DNA of 64,000 nucleotides from Vibrio aestivus. GTDB lineage: Bacteria; Pseudomonadota; Gammaproteobacteria; Enterobacterales; Vibrionaceae. The stretch spans positions 186,001 to 250,000 of the forward strand of contig JYJN01000172.1 of the NCBI GenBank assembly GCA_003263845.1, read 5' to 3'. The first letter of the stretch is position 1; each line of letters begins with the position of its first letter. Positions 19,350 to 28,366 of the stretch are shown here, in pieces. Made by a program: the position numbers and the translations under genes. Under the pieces are notes generated by a model. That model did not search any database and was not told the DNA's origin. It was given only the letters and a program-made list of their open reading frames with translations.

Positions 19350-19985
19350 TTGTTACTCGATGTCTTAATACAGAGTGTTAATGAATTTCAGGCTGACTGC
19401 ATGAAGCTGTGTGAAAAGCATTATCCAACGATTCATAATCAAGGTATGAGCGAACACCATCTTGGCGCAGCGTTCTCAAGGCGCCTTGCTCGTACTCTCA
19501 ACGAGTTTGGCCACAGTTGTGACTTTGGACCATTGGAGTCAACAAAATCGAGTGATCTTCCGCATCACTACCGCGTCAGCTCAGATGTTGGCACAGTGTG
19601 GATTCTCACCTCCCATATGGTGAGTGCAGGGAAAGTTTGTCGTCAAAAGCTATTTAAGCAAGTCGAAGCTTGGCGAAGAGAGTATGGTTACGCGATTCAA
19701 CCCAATGATCTTCTTTTACTTCTGTCGGATCACTGGATTAGCCGCAGTAAGCAAAGTCGCGAGCTATTGCACTGGTGGACTGGTCAGCTTCCAGATGAAA
19801 TCGATGAGTATAGCGCACAAGGTATCAGCCTTTATAAAAGTGACTCGCAACTTAGTCAATCACTTGAGGGCCTTTTTGACCTAGCACCCTACTACATTAA
19901 GTTTTCGCACCCATTAAAACGCTCTAATAACCAACAATTAGTCCGTAAATACATCCAGCTCTATGCGGTTGTACAGTGGGATTGA
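19350..19985 (+). CDS. Protein of unknown function
   Basis: A 211-residue soluble protein that I do not recognise. I prefer the TTG at 19350: an AACGGAGG ribosome site ends six bases upstream, whereas the TTG at 19344 abuts it. Notable segments are HHLGAAFSRRLARTLNEFGHS, KVCRQKLFKQVEAWRREYG and NDLLLLLSDHWISRSKQSR. The alternation of helices and hydrophobic strands is compatible with a compact alpha/beta fold, but no catalytic motif stands out. No membrane segment or signal peptide. Codon use looks like that of its neighbours. It is flanked by divergent and convergent genes, so context gives no hint. Confidence 0.75.
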   Translation: MLLDVLIQSVNEFQADCMKLCEKHYPTIHNQGMSEHHLGAAFSRRLARTLNEFGHSCDFGPLESTKSSDLPHHYRVSSDVGTVWILTSHMVSAGKVCRQKLFKQVEAWRREYGYAIQPNDLLLLLSDHWISRSKQSRELLHWWTGQLPDEIDEYSAQGISLYKSDSQLSQSLEGLFDLAPYYIKFSHPLKRSNNQQLVRKYIQLYAVVQWD

Positions 19986-20065
19986 TGACCATACATAAGA
20001 AAGCTGGTGCATTCGTTTAGTTAGGTTCTAATTCACTGAAACTATAATAATAAAGTCACTAAATA

Positions 20066-20230
20066 CTAAATCTTGATTGAACTATCAAATCCTTCGTAAA
20101 CGTCTTCTTTGACTACAATAATTTGTGGCTTAATATCACTAATGTGTTTCATTAACTTGTGCCCGCAGCTACAATTCTTTATGTTGATTACACTATTGAT
20201 ATATAGCGCAGAACTGTTACTTGTTGTCAC
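20066..20230 (-). CDS. Possible small ORF, unknown
   Basis: A 54-codon minus-strand ORF from GTG 20230, ending in GFDSSIKI. Its middle (NIKNCSCGHKLMKHISDIKP) contains a CxC-x-H cluster and looks protein-like, and the frame stays open further upstream into the start of the EAL gene. No convincing ribosome site was found. It fills most of the 287-base gap between the unknown protein gene and the EAL gene; the rest of that gap shows nothing. Confidence 0.22.
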   Translation of the reverse strand: MTTSNSSALYINSVINIKNCSCGHKLMKHISDIKPQIIVVKEDVYEGFDSSIKI

Positions 20231-20272
20231 TAGGCGAGTAGATACGTCTTGAAGAGGAATTGCTGTCGTATT

Positions 20273-21063
20273 ATGAATCTCACCACTAAAAAACAGTTTG
20301 AAGCTTGTTTGTCGTTAAGTAGTGATAATCATTATCTAGCCTCATATAACGGTTTACACTTTAACAGTGTTTTTCAACCTATCTTTGACACTTCTCTTGA
20401 AATCGTTGGTGTTGAAGCCCTAGTCAGGATTAAAGATAGATGGGGCAATCCAATCCGGCCTGACCTCTACTTCAATTCAGATGAAATTGATATCGACGAA
20501 AAAATCGATGTCGAACGATTAACGCGCGTTATCCACATCCGTAATTTTTCTGTGTCGCAATACAGAAAGAAAACGCTTTTTCTAAATGTGTTACCTTCCG
20601 CTGGTGAATTTTTTGCCGATGACAGCGAAACCTCTCGATTACTCGCACGCCGTTTACAAGAGTTAAGAATAGATCCTGAACAGATCGTAATGGAATTGGT
20701 CGAGATTGAGTCTCAAAATACAAAATTACTGAGCCACGGCTTGTCGAAACTCAAATCCGATGGATTTAAAGTCGCTATTGATGATTTTGGCGCGCGAGCC
20801 TCAACTGAGGAGAGAGTTAGACTCATTAACCCATCCATCCTCAAGCTTGATCGAGGGTTACTTCTTGACTATATAAGTGGAGACAAAGCTGCACTTTTGC
20901 ATGGTATATCGTTGGCGAAAGAAGTCGGCGCTCAAACCGTAGTAGAAGGGATTGAAACCAAAGAGCAACTCGACGCGATGCTCGAACTGCCATAGATATG
21001 TTTCAAGGCTACTTCCTTGCAATGCCCGAAGCTATGACGCCAGAGCTCAGAACCGCAATATGA
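20273..21063 (+). CDS. EAL-domain cyclic-di-GMP phosphodiesterase (one frameshift)
   Basis: A stand-alone EAL protein of about 262 residues. Catalytic features are present: VGVEALVRIKD (EAL), LFLNVLPS (Asn), MELVEIES (Glu), VAIDDFGA (Asp pair), ILKLDRG (Lys), VVEGIE (Glu). It should therefore hydrolyse c-di-GMP. No membrane segment; the first 60 residues have no separate domain. Reading breaks near 20990, where adding one base gives LELAIDMFQGYFLAMPEA, the normal EAL C-terminus, ending at TGA 21063. I prefer the ATG at 20273; a TTG 24 bases upstream is also in frame. It ends at a strong bidirectional terminator. Confidence 0.85.
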
Positions 21064-21076
21064 AGCCGCAATACGA

Positions 21077-21117
21077 ACCGTTAAAAAAGCAGCCAATTAG
21101 GCTGCTTTTTTAACGGT
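21077..21117. terminator. Bidirectional intrinsic terminator
   Basis: ACCGTTAAAAAAGCAGCC (21077-21094) pairs perfectly with 21100-21117 around AATTA, giving a long stem with A6 on the left arm and T6 on the right. It separates the convergent EAL and narP genes. Confidence 0.85.
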
Positions 21118-21151
21118 GTTTTGTTAACAGTAGATGCCGCCCGAAATATGA

Positions 21152-21783
21152 CTATTTAACTTCGCCATAGCGTTCATAATACAGCACGGTAGCAGCAGTT
21201 CGAGACGGTACCTGTAGCTTTTTCAATAAACTTTTCATATGTACCTTCACTGTCGATTCAGAAATAAATAGATTATCGGCAATCTGCTTATTCCGGTAAC
21301 CTTTCGCGACCTCTTTAAGGATTTGGCTTTCTCTTTCTGTCAGCAAATCAAATACATCATCTTTACCACCACACTCGCTTAGATAGTGCGCGACTTCTCT
21401 GCTGTAGCCGCCTCACCAACCAAGGCACCTTTCAGTAGCTCAATCAGTTCATCTGGCTCTGTGTCTTTTAGCAGGTAACCATCTGCACCGGCTTTGACGA
21501 TCGCATCTATATCCAGTGCACTGTCTGAAACCGTAAGAATCACGATCGTAGCACTTGAACCATCTGCTCTAAGCGCTTTGAGCGTATCTAGGCCAGACAT
21601 GCCCTTCATATTTAAATCGAGAAGGATGAGGTCTGGTTCAAGCTCGTGAGCTTTCGCTATCGCATCTGCCCCATTACTCACGTCTCCGATTACTTTAAAT
21701 TCTGGCTCAAAATCTAACAACTGCGCAATACCTCTGCGCATCAGTGGATGGTCGTCGACCAAGAGCACGTTACACTGTGACAA
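21152..21783 (-). CDS. narP: NarP-like response regulator (one frameshift)
   Basis: Two-component regulator of the NarL/FixJ family. Receiver domain at residues 1-120: acidic pocket in LLVDDHPLMRRG, phospho-Asp in LILLDLNMKGMSGLD, Lys in LLKDTEPDEL. LuxR-type helix-turn-helix at the C-terminus: LTERESQILKEVAKGYRNKQIA, ISESTVKVHM. The frame breaks near 21400; adding one base gives SREVAHYLSECGGKDD, a normal linker. It lies one base downstream of narQ in the same direction and divergent from nap, its expected target. NarP rather than NarL is inferred from the nap context and the MKGMSGLDTLKALR segment. Confidence 0.87.
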
Positions 21784-21784
21784 A

Positions 21785-23489
21785 TCAATTATCCTTAGAA
21801 CGTTTATATTGTAACTTTACTAGGCATCCGCCATTCGGCTTGGATTGAATGTCGAGCTCTCCATTTAAACGAGCTGCTCGCTCCTGCATTATCGACATGC
21901 CATAGTGATTAATTTTTTCATTTACCGCATCGAACCCAACACCATCATCAGAGACTGTCACCGTGGTTACCTCTTCGTCAACAACACAATCTATGGTGAT
22001 GTTCTCTGCATTAGCGTGTTTGATTGCGTTGATTGTCGCTTCTCGAATCAATTGTAGTAAGTGAACTTGTTGATGGGCATTAAGCTCAAGTGAGGATAAC
22101 TCACTATTGAGTTCTATTTTCGCATCTGACTGTTCTGCCAACTGCCTAATCATTTGCGTCAGAGCTTGACCAAAACTGCCCTCTTTGATTGTTAGTCTAA
22201 AGGTTGTAAGTAGTTCTCTAAGTTGGGTATAAGCGCTTGACAGTCCCGTATCCAACTCGATCATTACACGCTTTGACTTAGCCATTTCGTCATTATCTGG
22301 CACATCTTTTAACGTACGCTTAAGCAATGATACCTGAATCTTAAGATAAGACAGTGACTGGGCTAAAGAATCATGAAGTTCACGCGCAATAGTTGCACGC
22401 TCCTCCATAATCAATAGCTGTTCAGCTTGTCTTTGGGCATGATTGTAATAGATCGCTCTCGACAGGATCTGGACGAAGTTTCCGATCAAAGCGTCATCTG
22501 GACATGGCAATCCATATTCGAAATAGAGATAGCCTAACTTTTGGTCATCCAACACTAACTCACGAACATTATTCGTTTCTCCGCTAAAATCACCTTCGTA
22601 TAGAATGGTGCTTTTCTCGCCCGCTTCATCGATTTGCAGCTTAGCGGCGTTGACACCTTCAATGCTCACAATATGTTTTAAGATTGCTTGAAAGTTATCT
22701 GTTGTAATTCTTGAAGCCGTTAGTTCTTGGGATGACTGATACAATACACCCAGTGATTGATTGGCGTGCTGTAGGCGATGCGTTTTCTCGTTAACGGCAA
22801 GTTCTAAGCCCCTGTAGAGCTTTCCGAGATCAAACGCCATGTTATTAAACGTTTCCGTTAATATCCCCATTTCGTTGTCGCTTTGAACGGGAAGAGCAAC
22901 GTTAAAAGAGTGTGACTGCATTTGTTCACTCGCTAAAACCAACCTTCGTAATGGCGCGACAATTTGTTTACGAATGTAATGTACAACAAAGATGCTAATG
23001 AAGAGTATCCCACCTAATCCGATCCCCCGACCCAAGCCAGTTTGATCAGTTTTTGCTCTGAAAAGGTCTGGAGTTTAAACACAAAATCATCGATCTGTTC
23101 CACGAAGTCTTCCACAAGCGGCAGGTATTGCTCCCTCTGCTCACTATACAAAATGGATTTGAGTTCATGCCAACGGGCGATTAACCGATAGTAGTCTTGA
23201 GTAATATCGTCGGGAACCAACCAATGCTGAAGCGCTTTCATCGAAGGCGAATATATGGAGTCTTCAAACTGCTCAATATGCTCAGCGTAATCGACCGACT
23301 CTGAGTGAATATCATAAGCCAATCGATAACTTTGCATACGCATTGAACCCGAAACATTGACAGCCTCGGCGTCATTAAGACTCGATGCTAATGTCATGAG
23401 CGCATAGTTGGTTGTAACAACAGACAACAGCAGAATAAAAATCATGCTTTGGCGATAGTACTAGTGACTGAACGTGTTTTTGTATTCAA
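21785..23489 (-). CDS. narQ: NarQ-like nitrate/nitrite sensor histidine kinase (frameshifts)
   Basis: Inner-membrane sensor for nitrate and nitrite. Order: first membrane segment (IFILLLSVVTTNYALMTL), the P-box SLNDAEAVNVSGSMRMQSYR that binds the anion, a helical periplasmic bundle, second membrane segment (LGGILFISIFVVHYI), HAMP, a GAF-like linker, the HisKA_3 motif RATIARELHDSLAQSLSYLK with the phospho-His, and the ATPase domain (NAIKHANA, DDGVGFD). Frames break near 23020 and at about 23447; bridging the second gives a natural start at TTG 23489 (NTKTRSVTSTIAKA). Length about 568 residues fits NarQ. It is coupled to narP and divergent from the nap operon. Confidence 0.88.
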
Positions 23490-23581
23490 CGAGTTACCCT
23501 AATGTTGACGCGCATGATGTACAACAAATGAACATTCTATTATCAGATGTATCAATATGTGATCACTCGCCTCTAAATATC

Positions 23582-23595
23582 TTGATCTAGAACAA
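23582..23595 (+). promoter_or_regulatory. FNR-like site upstream of nap
   Basis: TTGATCTAGAACAA matches the FNR consensus TTGAT-N4-ATCAA at 9 of 10 positions. It lies in the narQ-napF divergent region about 140 bases before napF. Anaerobic activation of nap by FNR is established in enterobacteria. Confidence 0.5.
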
Positions 23596-23609
23596 GTTTA
23601 ACACTCAAT

Positions 23610-23624
23610 TAACCCTTAGGGGTA
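23610..23624 (+). promoter_or_regulatory. Possible NarP-binding palindrome
   Basis: TAACCCTTAGGGGTA consists of two inverted heptamers resembling TACYYMT and its complement. The spacing is one base rather than the ideal two, so this is a weak match. Its position 22 bases downstream of the FNR-like site is consistent with joint FNR/NarP control of napF. Confidence 0.35.
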
Positions 23625-23730
23625 TTTAATAGAATGTGTCAAAAACTAAAATTTAAATATCAATAAATAACAGAATATTACAAATTTTGAGCTAATCTTT
23701 AATTGGGATTTTCATCAGTTAGGTGCGTAT

Positions 23731-24210
23731 GTGGTAGACCTGTCAAGAAGACGACTGTTTAGAAGAAATACCGTTAGCAGCGAAAACCTTTCGCTCCCTT
23801 GGATAAAAGACGCTGAATCGTTTACTGACAACTGCACTCGATGCGGTCTTTGTGTTGATATGTGCGAAACAAAAATCATCGTGAATGGAGATGGTGGGTT
23901 CCCATCTATCGACTTTACTAAAGATGAATGCACATTCTGTTATCAATGTGCCGAAGCCTGCCCAGAAGGCTTGTTCCTTCCTAAGGAAGAGTCACCATGG
24001 CAAGCCAAAGCAAAAATAGAGGCTAATTGCCTCGCGATTAACAATGTCGAATGCCGTAGCTGTTCCGATATGTGTGACGCTATGGCTATAGGTTTTTCAT
24101 TTCAGGTCGGCAAAGTCGCTCAACCTGAAATAAACCTTGATGAATGTACCGGTTGCGGTGCGTGTGTTGCAAGCTGCCCAACTTCATCCATCAATGTGAG
24201 CAATTTATAA
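23731..24210 (+). CDS. napF: Ferredoxin-type protein NapF
   Basis: Cytoplasmic iron-sulfur protein that helps mature NapA. 159 residues with the arginine-rich N-terminus (SRRRLFRR) and three four-cysteine clusters: CTRCGLCVDMCE, CTFCYQCAEACPE and CTGCGACVASCP, plus an extra CRSCSDMC group. GTG is used as start, with an AGGTG upstream. First gene of napFDABC, divergent from narQP. Confidence 0.93.
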   Translation: MVDLSRRRLFRRNTVSSENLSLPWIKDAESFTDNCTRCGLCVDMCETKIIVNGDGGFPSIDFTKDECTFCYQCAEACPEGLFLPKEESPWQAKAKIEANCLAINNVECRSCSDMCDAMAIGFSFQVGKVAQPEINLDECTGCGACVASCPTSSINVSNL

Positions 24211-24229
24211 ATAATAACGAGAGACAGTT

Positions 24230-24535
24230 ATGGCACTAAACGAAGTGCATATTTCTAGCTTAGTAGTTCATGTGGCTCCAGAGCATCTAGACGCGATAAA
24301 AACGCAAATCATTCAATATGAGAACGCGGAAATTTATGGTGATAGCCCTGAAGGAAAAATCGTGGTTGTGCTTGAAACACAAAACCAAGGTTTTATCACA
24401 GAAACTATTGATGCAATTAACAATTTACCGAATGTACTGAGCACGGTTTTGGTCTATCACCAGATCGAAACAGATTTAGACGACGCGGACATGGACACTG
24501 GAATTAAACATTCCCAAACTGAGGGTGAAGTATGA
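24230..24535 (+). CDS. napD: NapA chaperone NapD
   Basis: A 101-residue cytoplasmic chaperone that binds the NapA twin-arginine signal peptide. It begins EVHISSLVVHVAPEHLDAIK and contains the GKIVVVLETQ strand typical of the NapD fold. The C-terminal acidic tail (DLDDADMDTG) is family-like. Its stop overlaps the napA start by four bases. Confidence 0.93.
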   Translation: MALNEVHISSLVVHVAPEHLDAIKTQIIQYENAEIYGDSPEGKIVVVLETQNQGFITETIDAINNLPNVLSTVLVYHQIETDLDDADMDTGIKHSQTEGEV

Positions 24536-27020
24536 AAATGACACGACGTGCGTTTGTGAAAGCAAACGCGGCTGCATCAGCGGCAGCAGTTGCCGGGGTA
24601 ACGCTCCCAGCTACAGCAACCAACCTGATTGCTAGCTCAGATCAAACTAAAATCACGTGGGATAAAGCGCCTTGTCGTTTTTGTGGTACAGGCTGTTCTG
24701 TTCTTGTTGGTACACAGAATGGTAAAGTGGTTGCTACGCAAGGTGACCCTGAGTCACCTGTAAACAAAGGCCTTAACTGTATCAAAGGCTACTTCCTCTC
24801 AAAAATCATGTACGGTACTGACCGCCTAGAAACGCCTATGCTGCGTATGACTGACGGCAAGTACGACAAAAATGGCGACTTCGCTCCAGTCAGCTGGGAT
24901 CAAGCTTTTGATATTATGGCCGAAAAGTGGAAAGAAGCACTTAAGAAACAAGGCCCTTCTGGTGTCGGTATGTTTGGTTCTGGTCAGTGGACCGTTATGG
25001 AAGGCTACGCTGCTGCCAAAATGATGAAAGCAGGCTTGCGCTCTAACAACATTGATCCTAACGCGCGTCACTGTATGGCATCCGCTGTAGTCGGCTTTAT
25101 GCGTACGTTTGGAATTGATGAGCCGATGGGTTGTTACGACGACTTTGAACACGCAGACTCATTTGTTCTGTGGGGCTCAAACATGGCAGAGATGCACCCT
25201 GTTTTGTGGACTCGCATCACAGATCGCCGCTTGAGCCATCCGCACGTGAAAGTGAACGTGATGTCGACGTACTACCACCGCTCTTTTGAGCTCGCTGATC
25301 AAGGCTATATCTTTGAACCACAAACTGATCTGGCGATTGCTAACTTCATTGCTAACTACATCATTCAAAACGATGCGGTTAACTGGGACTTCGTTAACAA
25401 ACACACTACGTTCAAGCAAGCAGCGACTGACATTGGTTACGGCCTGCGTGACGAGCACCCTCTTCAAAAGGCAGCTGCCAACCCGAACTCTGGTGACATG
25501 TCTTCTATTTCATTTGAAGAGTACAAAGCATCTGTTGCTGACTACACTGCAGAAAAAACAGCGCAGCTATCTGGCGTTTCTGAAGACAAGCTTATTGAAC
25601 TTGCGAAACAATATGCCGATCCAAATACCAAAGTGATGTCGCTTTGGACAATGGGTACGAACCAACATACTCGTGGTGTTTGGGTTAACAGCCTGATTTA
25701 CAACCTGCACCTTCTTACCGGTAAGATCTCAACCCCGGGTAACAGCCCATTCTCGCTAACGGGTCAACCATCTGCATGTGGTACGGCGCGTGAGGTAGGC
25801 ACTTTTGCTCACCGTCTTCCAGCGGATATGGTGGTAGCAAACCCTAAACACCGTAAAGTTGCAGAGAAGATTTGGAACATTCCAGATGGTGTTATTCCAC
25901 CGAAACCAGGCTACCACGCGGTATTGCAAGACCGTATGCTCAAAGATGGAAAACTTAACGCATACTGGGTGATGTGTAATAACAACATGCAGGCAGGTCC
26001 AAACATTAACGATGAGCGCCTTCCAGGTTACCGTAACCCAGAAAACTTTATCGTGTGCTCGGACCCATACCCAACAGCTACCGCTCAGGCTTCTGACCTA
26101 GTACTTCCTACAGCAATGTGGATTGAAAAAGAAGGTGCCTACGGTAACGCTGAGCGCCGTACTCAAGCATGGTACCAGCAAGTCGACACTGTGGGTGAAG
26201 CGAAGTCTGACCTTTGGCAAATCATGGAGTTCTCTAAGCGCTTCAAGATGGAGGAAGTCTGGACAGAAGAGATGCTAGCTGCAGCTCCTCAATACCGTGG
26301 TAAAACTATGTACGACATGTTGTTTGCCAACGGCCAGATCGATAAATTCCCAATCGAAGAAGCTCGCGAGTTAAATGACGACGCTCATCACTTCGGTTAT
26401 TACGTACAAAAAGGTATTTTTGAAGAGTACGCTCAGTTCGGTCGCGGCAAAGCACACGACTTGGCTCCGTATGATGTCTACCATGAAGTTCGAGGCCTTC
26501 GCTGGCCAGTTGTAGAAGGCAAAGAAACGCTTTGGCGTTACAAAGAAGGTTCGGATCCATATGCTAAAGAAGGATCAGGCTGGGACTTCTACGGTAAACC
26601 AGACGGCAAAGCTTTATTATCTCAGCTCCTTATGAAGCGCCACCAGAATCACCAGACGAAGAGTTCGATCTGTGGCTATGTACAGGCCGTGTTCTTGAGC
26701 ACTGGCACACAGGTACAATGACACGTCGCGTTCCTGAATTGTATAAAGCGGTACCAGACGCAGTATGTTACATGCACCCAGCAGACGCTCAAGCTCGTAA
26801 TCTTCGTCGTGGTGATGAAGTACTTATCGAGAACAAGCGTGGTGAAGTTAGAGTTCGTGTCGAAACCCGTGGCCGTAACCGACCACCTCAGGGACTTGTC
26901 TTCGTACCATTCTTTGATGCTCGCATCTTAATCAACAAGCTGATTCTTGACGCAACAGACCCACTTTCGAAGCAAACTGACTTCAAGAAGTGTCCAGTCA
27001 AGATCACTAAAGTTGCTTAA
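24532..27020 (+). CDS. napA: Periplasmic nitrate reductase catalytic subunit NapA (one frameshift)
   Basis: Molybdenum (bis-MGD) nitrate reductase that reduces nitrate to nitrite in the periplasm. Twin-arginine signal peptide TRRAFVKANAAASAAAVAG, 4Fe-4S ligands CRFCGTGC and the downstream NCIKGYF Cys, Mo-coordinating Cys in ARHCMASAVVGF, and the molybdopterin-binding C-terminal domain (TGRVLEHWHTGTMTRR, MHPADAQARNL). Full length is 829 residues, as expected. One base is missing near 26620: restoring it gives LISAPYEAPPESPDEEFDLW. Without repair the C-terminal cofactor domain would be lost. It is probably a sequence error. Confidence 0.95.
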
Positions 27021-27098
27021 TCAGCATCGGGACAACGGCAGCTCAGCGGACACTGTGCTGCCCCATCAAAGAATTAGCCTTAAGGCGGAGAAAATACA

Positions 27099-27555
27099 AT
27101 GAAAAAACTGATGACAGCACTAATTTCAGTTGGAGTTTTGTTGACGGGCGTTGCACAAGCAGAACTTGATAACCCAGGCGGCATTGGCGGTATGGAGTCA
27201 CTACGTGGCGCTAGCGAGCTTGAAACCACTCGCCCAGCAGACGATTTCAAAAAAGTTTCCACGTGATCAAGTATTAGAGAGTGAGTACGTTTATCAACCA
27301 CCTCTCATTCCTCACAGTGTACGTGGGTATGAGGTGTCTCTAAACGCGAACAAATGTCTAGCGTGCCACAGTTGGAAGAATGCTAAGGAAATGGGCGCGA
27401 CTAAAGTTAGTGTAACTCACTATGTAAACAGAGAAGACGCTGTACTGGCAGACATGTCACCTCGACGTTACTTCTGTCTGCAATGTCACGTCCCTCAAGC
27501 TTCTGCTAAGCCGTTGGTTGAGAACGAATTTAAACCTGTCGATTCGTTACGTTAA
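27099..27555 (+). CDS. napB: Dihaem cytochrome c NapB (one frameshift)
   Basis: Small subunit of periplasmic nitrate reductase, passing electrons from NapC to NapA. Signal peptide MKKLMTALISVGVLLTGVAQA, then two haem c sites CLACH and CLQCH, with distal His candidates in PPLIPHSV and VTHYVNR. The frame breaks in the A6 run near 27250: removing one A gives DDFKKFPRDQVLESEY. About 151 residues, as usual. A GGCGGAG ribosome site precedes ATG 27099. Confidence 0.92.
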
Positions 27556-27585
27556 TTGTAGCCAGATAGAAAGCGAGGCTATTAT

Positions 27586-28158
27586 ATGAAATTATTAAAA
27601 GCGTTTTGGAAGAGACTAGCAAGCCCAAGTAAGGCCGCGGTAGGCGTGGTACTGTTTATGGGTTTCGCTGGTGGTCTTCTATTTTGGGGCGCATTCAACA
27701 CAGGAATGGAGGCAACCAATACCGAAGAATTCTGTTCGGGTTGTCACGCTCCAATCGTAGCGGAAATTCAAGAGACAATTCACTACTCTAACCGCTCTGG
27801 TGTTCGTGCCATCTGTTCAGATTGCCACGTTCCTCATGAATGGACAGATAAAATTGTTCGTAAGGTTCAAGCATCGAAAGAGTTGGTCGCGCACTTTATG
27901 GGTACAATCAGTACTCAAGAGAAGTTCGAAGCTAAACGTGGTTACCTAGCAAACCGTGAGTGGCAGCGTCTAAAAGCTAATGATTCTCTAGAATGTCGTA
28001 ACTGTCACCAGTTTGATTACATGGATTTCTCTGAACAAAGTCCACGTAGTGTCAAACAGCACTCAACTGCCCTAGCATCCGGCGATAAAACGTGTGTAGA
28101 TTGTCACAAAGGCATCGCGCACAAGCTTCCAGATATGCATGGCATAGAAGGTTGGTAG
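27586..28158 (+). CDS. napC: Tetrahaem cytochrome c quinol dehydrogenase NapC
   Basis: Membrane-anchored NapC/NirT cytochrome that oxidises quinol and feeds NapB. One N-terminal membrane segment (AAVGVVLFMGFAGGLLFWGAF) followed by four CxxCH sites: CSGCH, CSDCH, CRNCH and CVDCH. 190 residues, standard. It is the fourth enzyme gene after napFDAB; napG and napH are absent, as usual for Vibrio. Confidence 0.95.
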   Translation: MKLLKAFWKRLASPSKAAVGVVLFMGFAGGLLFWGAFNTGMEATNTEEFCSGCHAPIVAEIQETIHYSNRSGVRAICSDCHVPHEWTDKIVRKVQASKELVAHFMGTISTQEKFEAKRGYLANREWQRLKANDSLECRNCHQFDYMDFSEQSPRSVKQHSTALASGDKTCVDCHKGIAHKLPDMHGIEGW

Positions 28159-28171
28159 AAGGAATCGAATC

Positions 28172-28312
28172 ATGAGTACATTAGAATCTGTAATTTGGCA
28201 CATCCTTGGATATGGAGCGATGCCGTTCATCGTCCTTTCTGGCTTTGCCGTCGTCGCAGCAATATCGATTTGGATTCTTTCTTTAGGTAAAGACAAAGAT
28301 ATAGAGTCCTAA
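28172..28312 (+). CDS. Single-span membrane microprotein at end of nap operon
   Basis: A 46-residue protein starting MSTLESVIWHILGYGAMPF with one hydrophobic span (IVLSGFAVVAAISIWIL) and a charged tail (KDKDIES). GGAATCGAATC precedes the ATG, 13 bases after napC. It resembles a short family I remember as TIGR02808 in vibrios, though I cannot confirm that here. NapE is a comparable small Nap membrane protein, but similarity to it is not evident. A strong terminator follows, so it belongs to the nap transcript. Confidence 0.7.
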   Translation: MSTLESVIWHILGYGAMPFIVLSGFAVVAAISIWILSLGKDKDIES

Positions 28313-28325
28313 CTGACTTCAACTA

Positions 28326-28352
28326 AAAAGCCACGCAAATGCGTGGCTTTTC
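28326..28352. terminator. Terminator after nap operon
   Basis: AAAAGCCACGCA and TGCGTGGCTTTT form a perfect stem with a very short loop; flanking A and T runs allow use by nap on the plus strand and galE on the minus strand. Confidence 0.85.
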
Positions 28353-28366
28353 TTCATTCAGCGAAA

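Noticed and set aside
20249..20272. Upstream TTG start for the EAL gene
   Set aside because: It adds eight residues with no family similarity; ATG 20273 is preferred, although its ribosome site is somewhat distant.
24826..25467. Two long minus-strand open frames inside napA
   Set aside because: Antisense to a highly conserved part of napA; no ribosome sites or protein-like composition.
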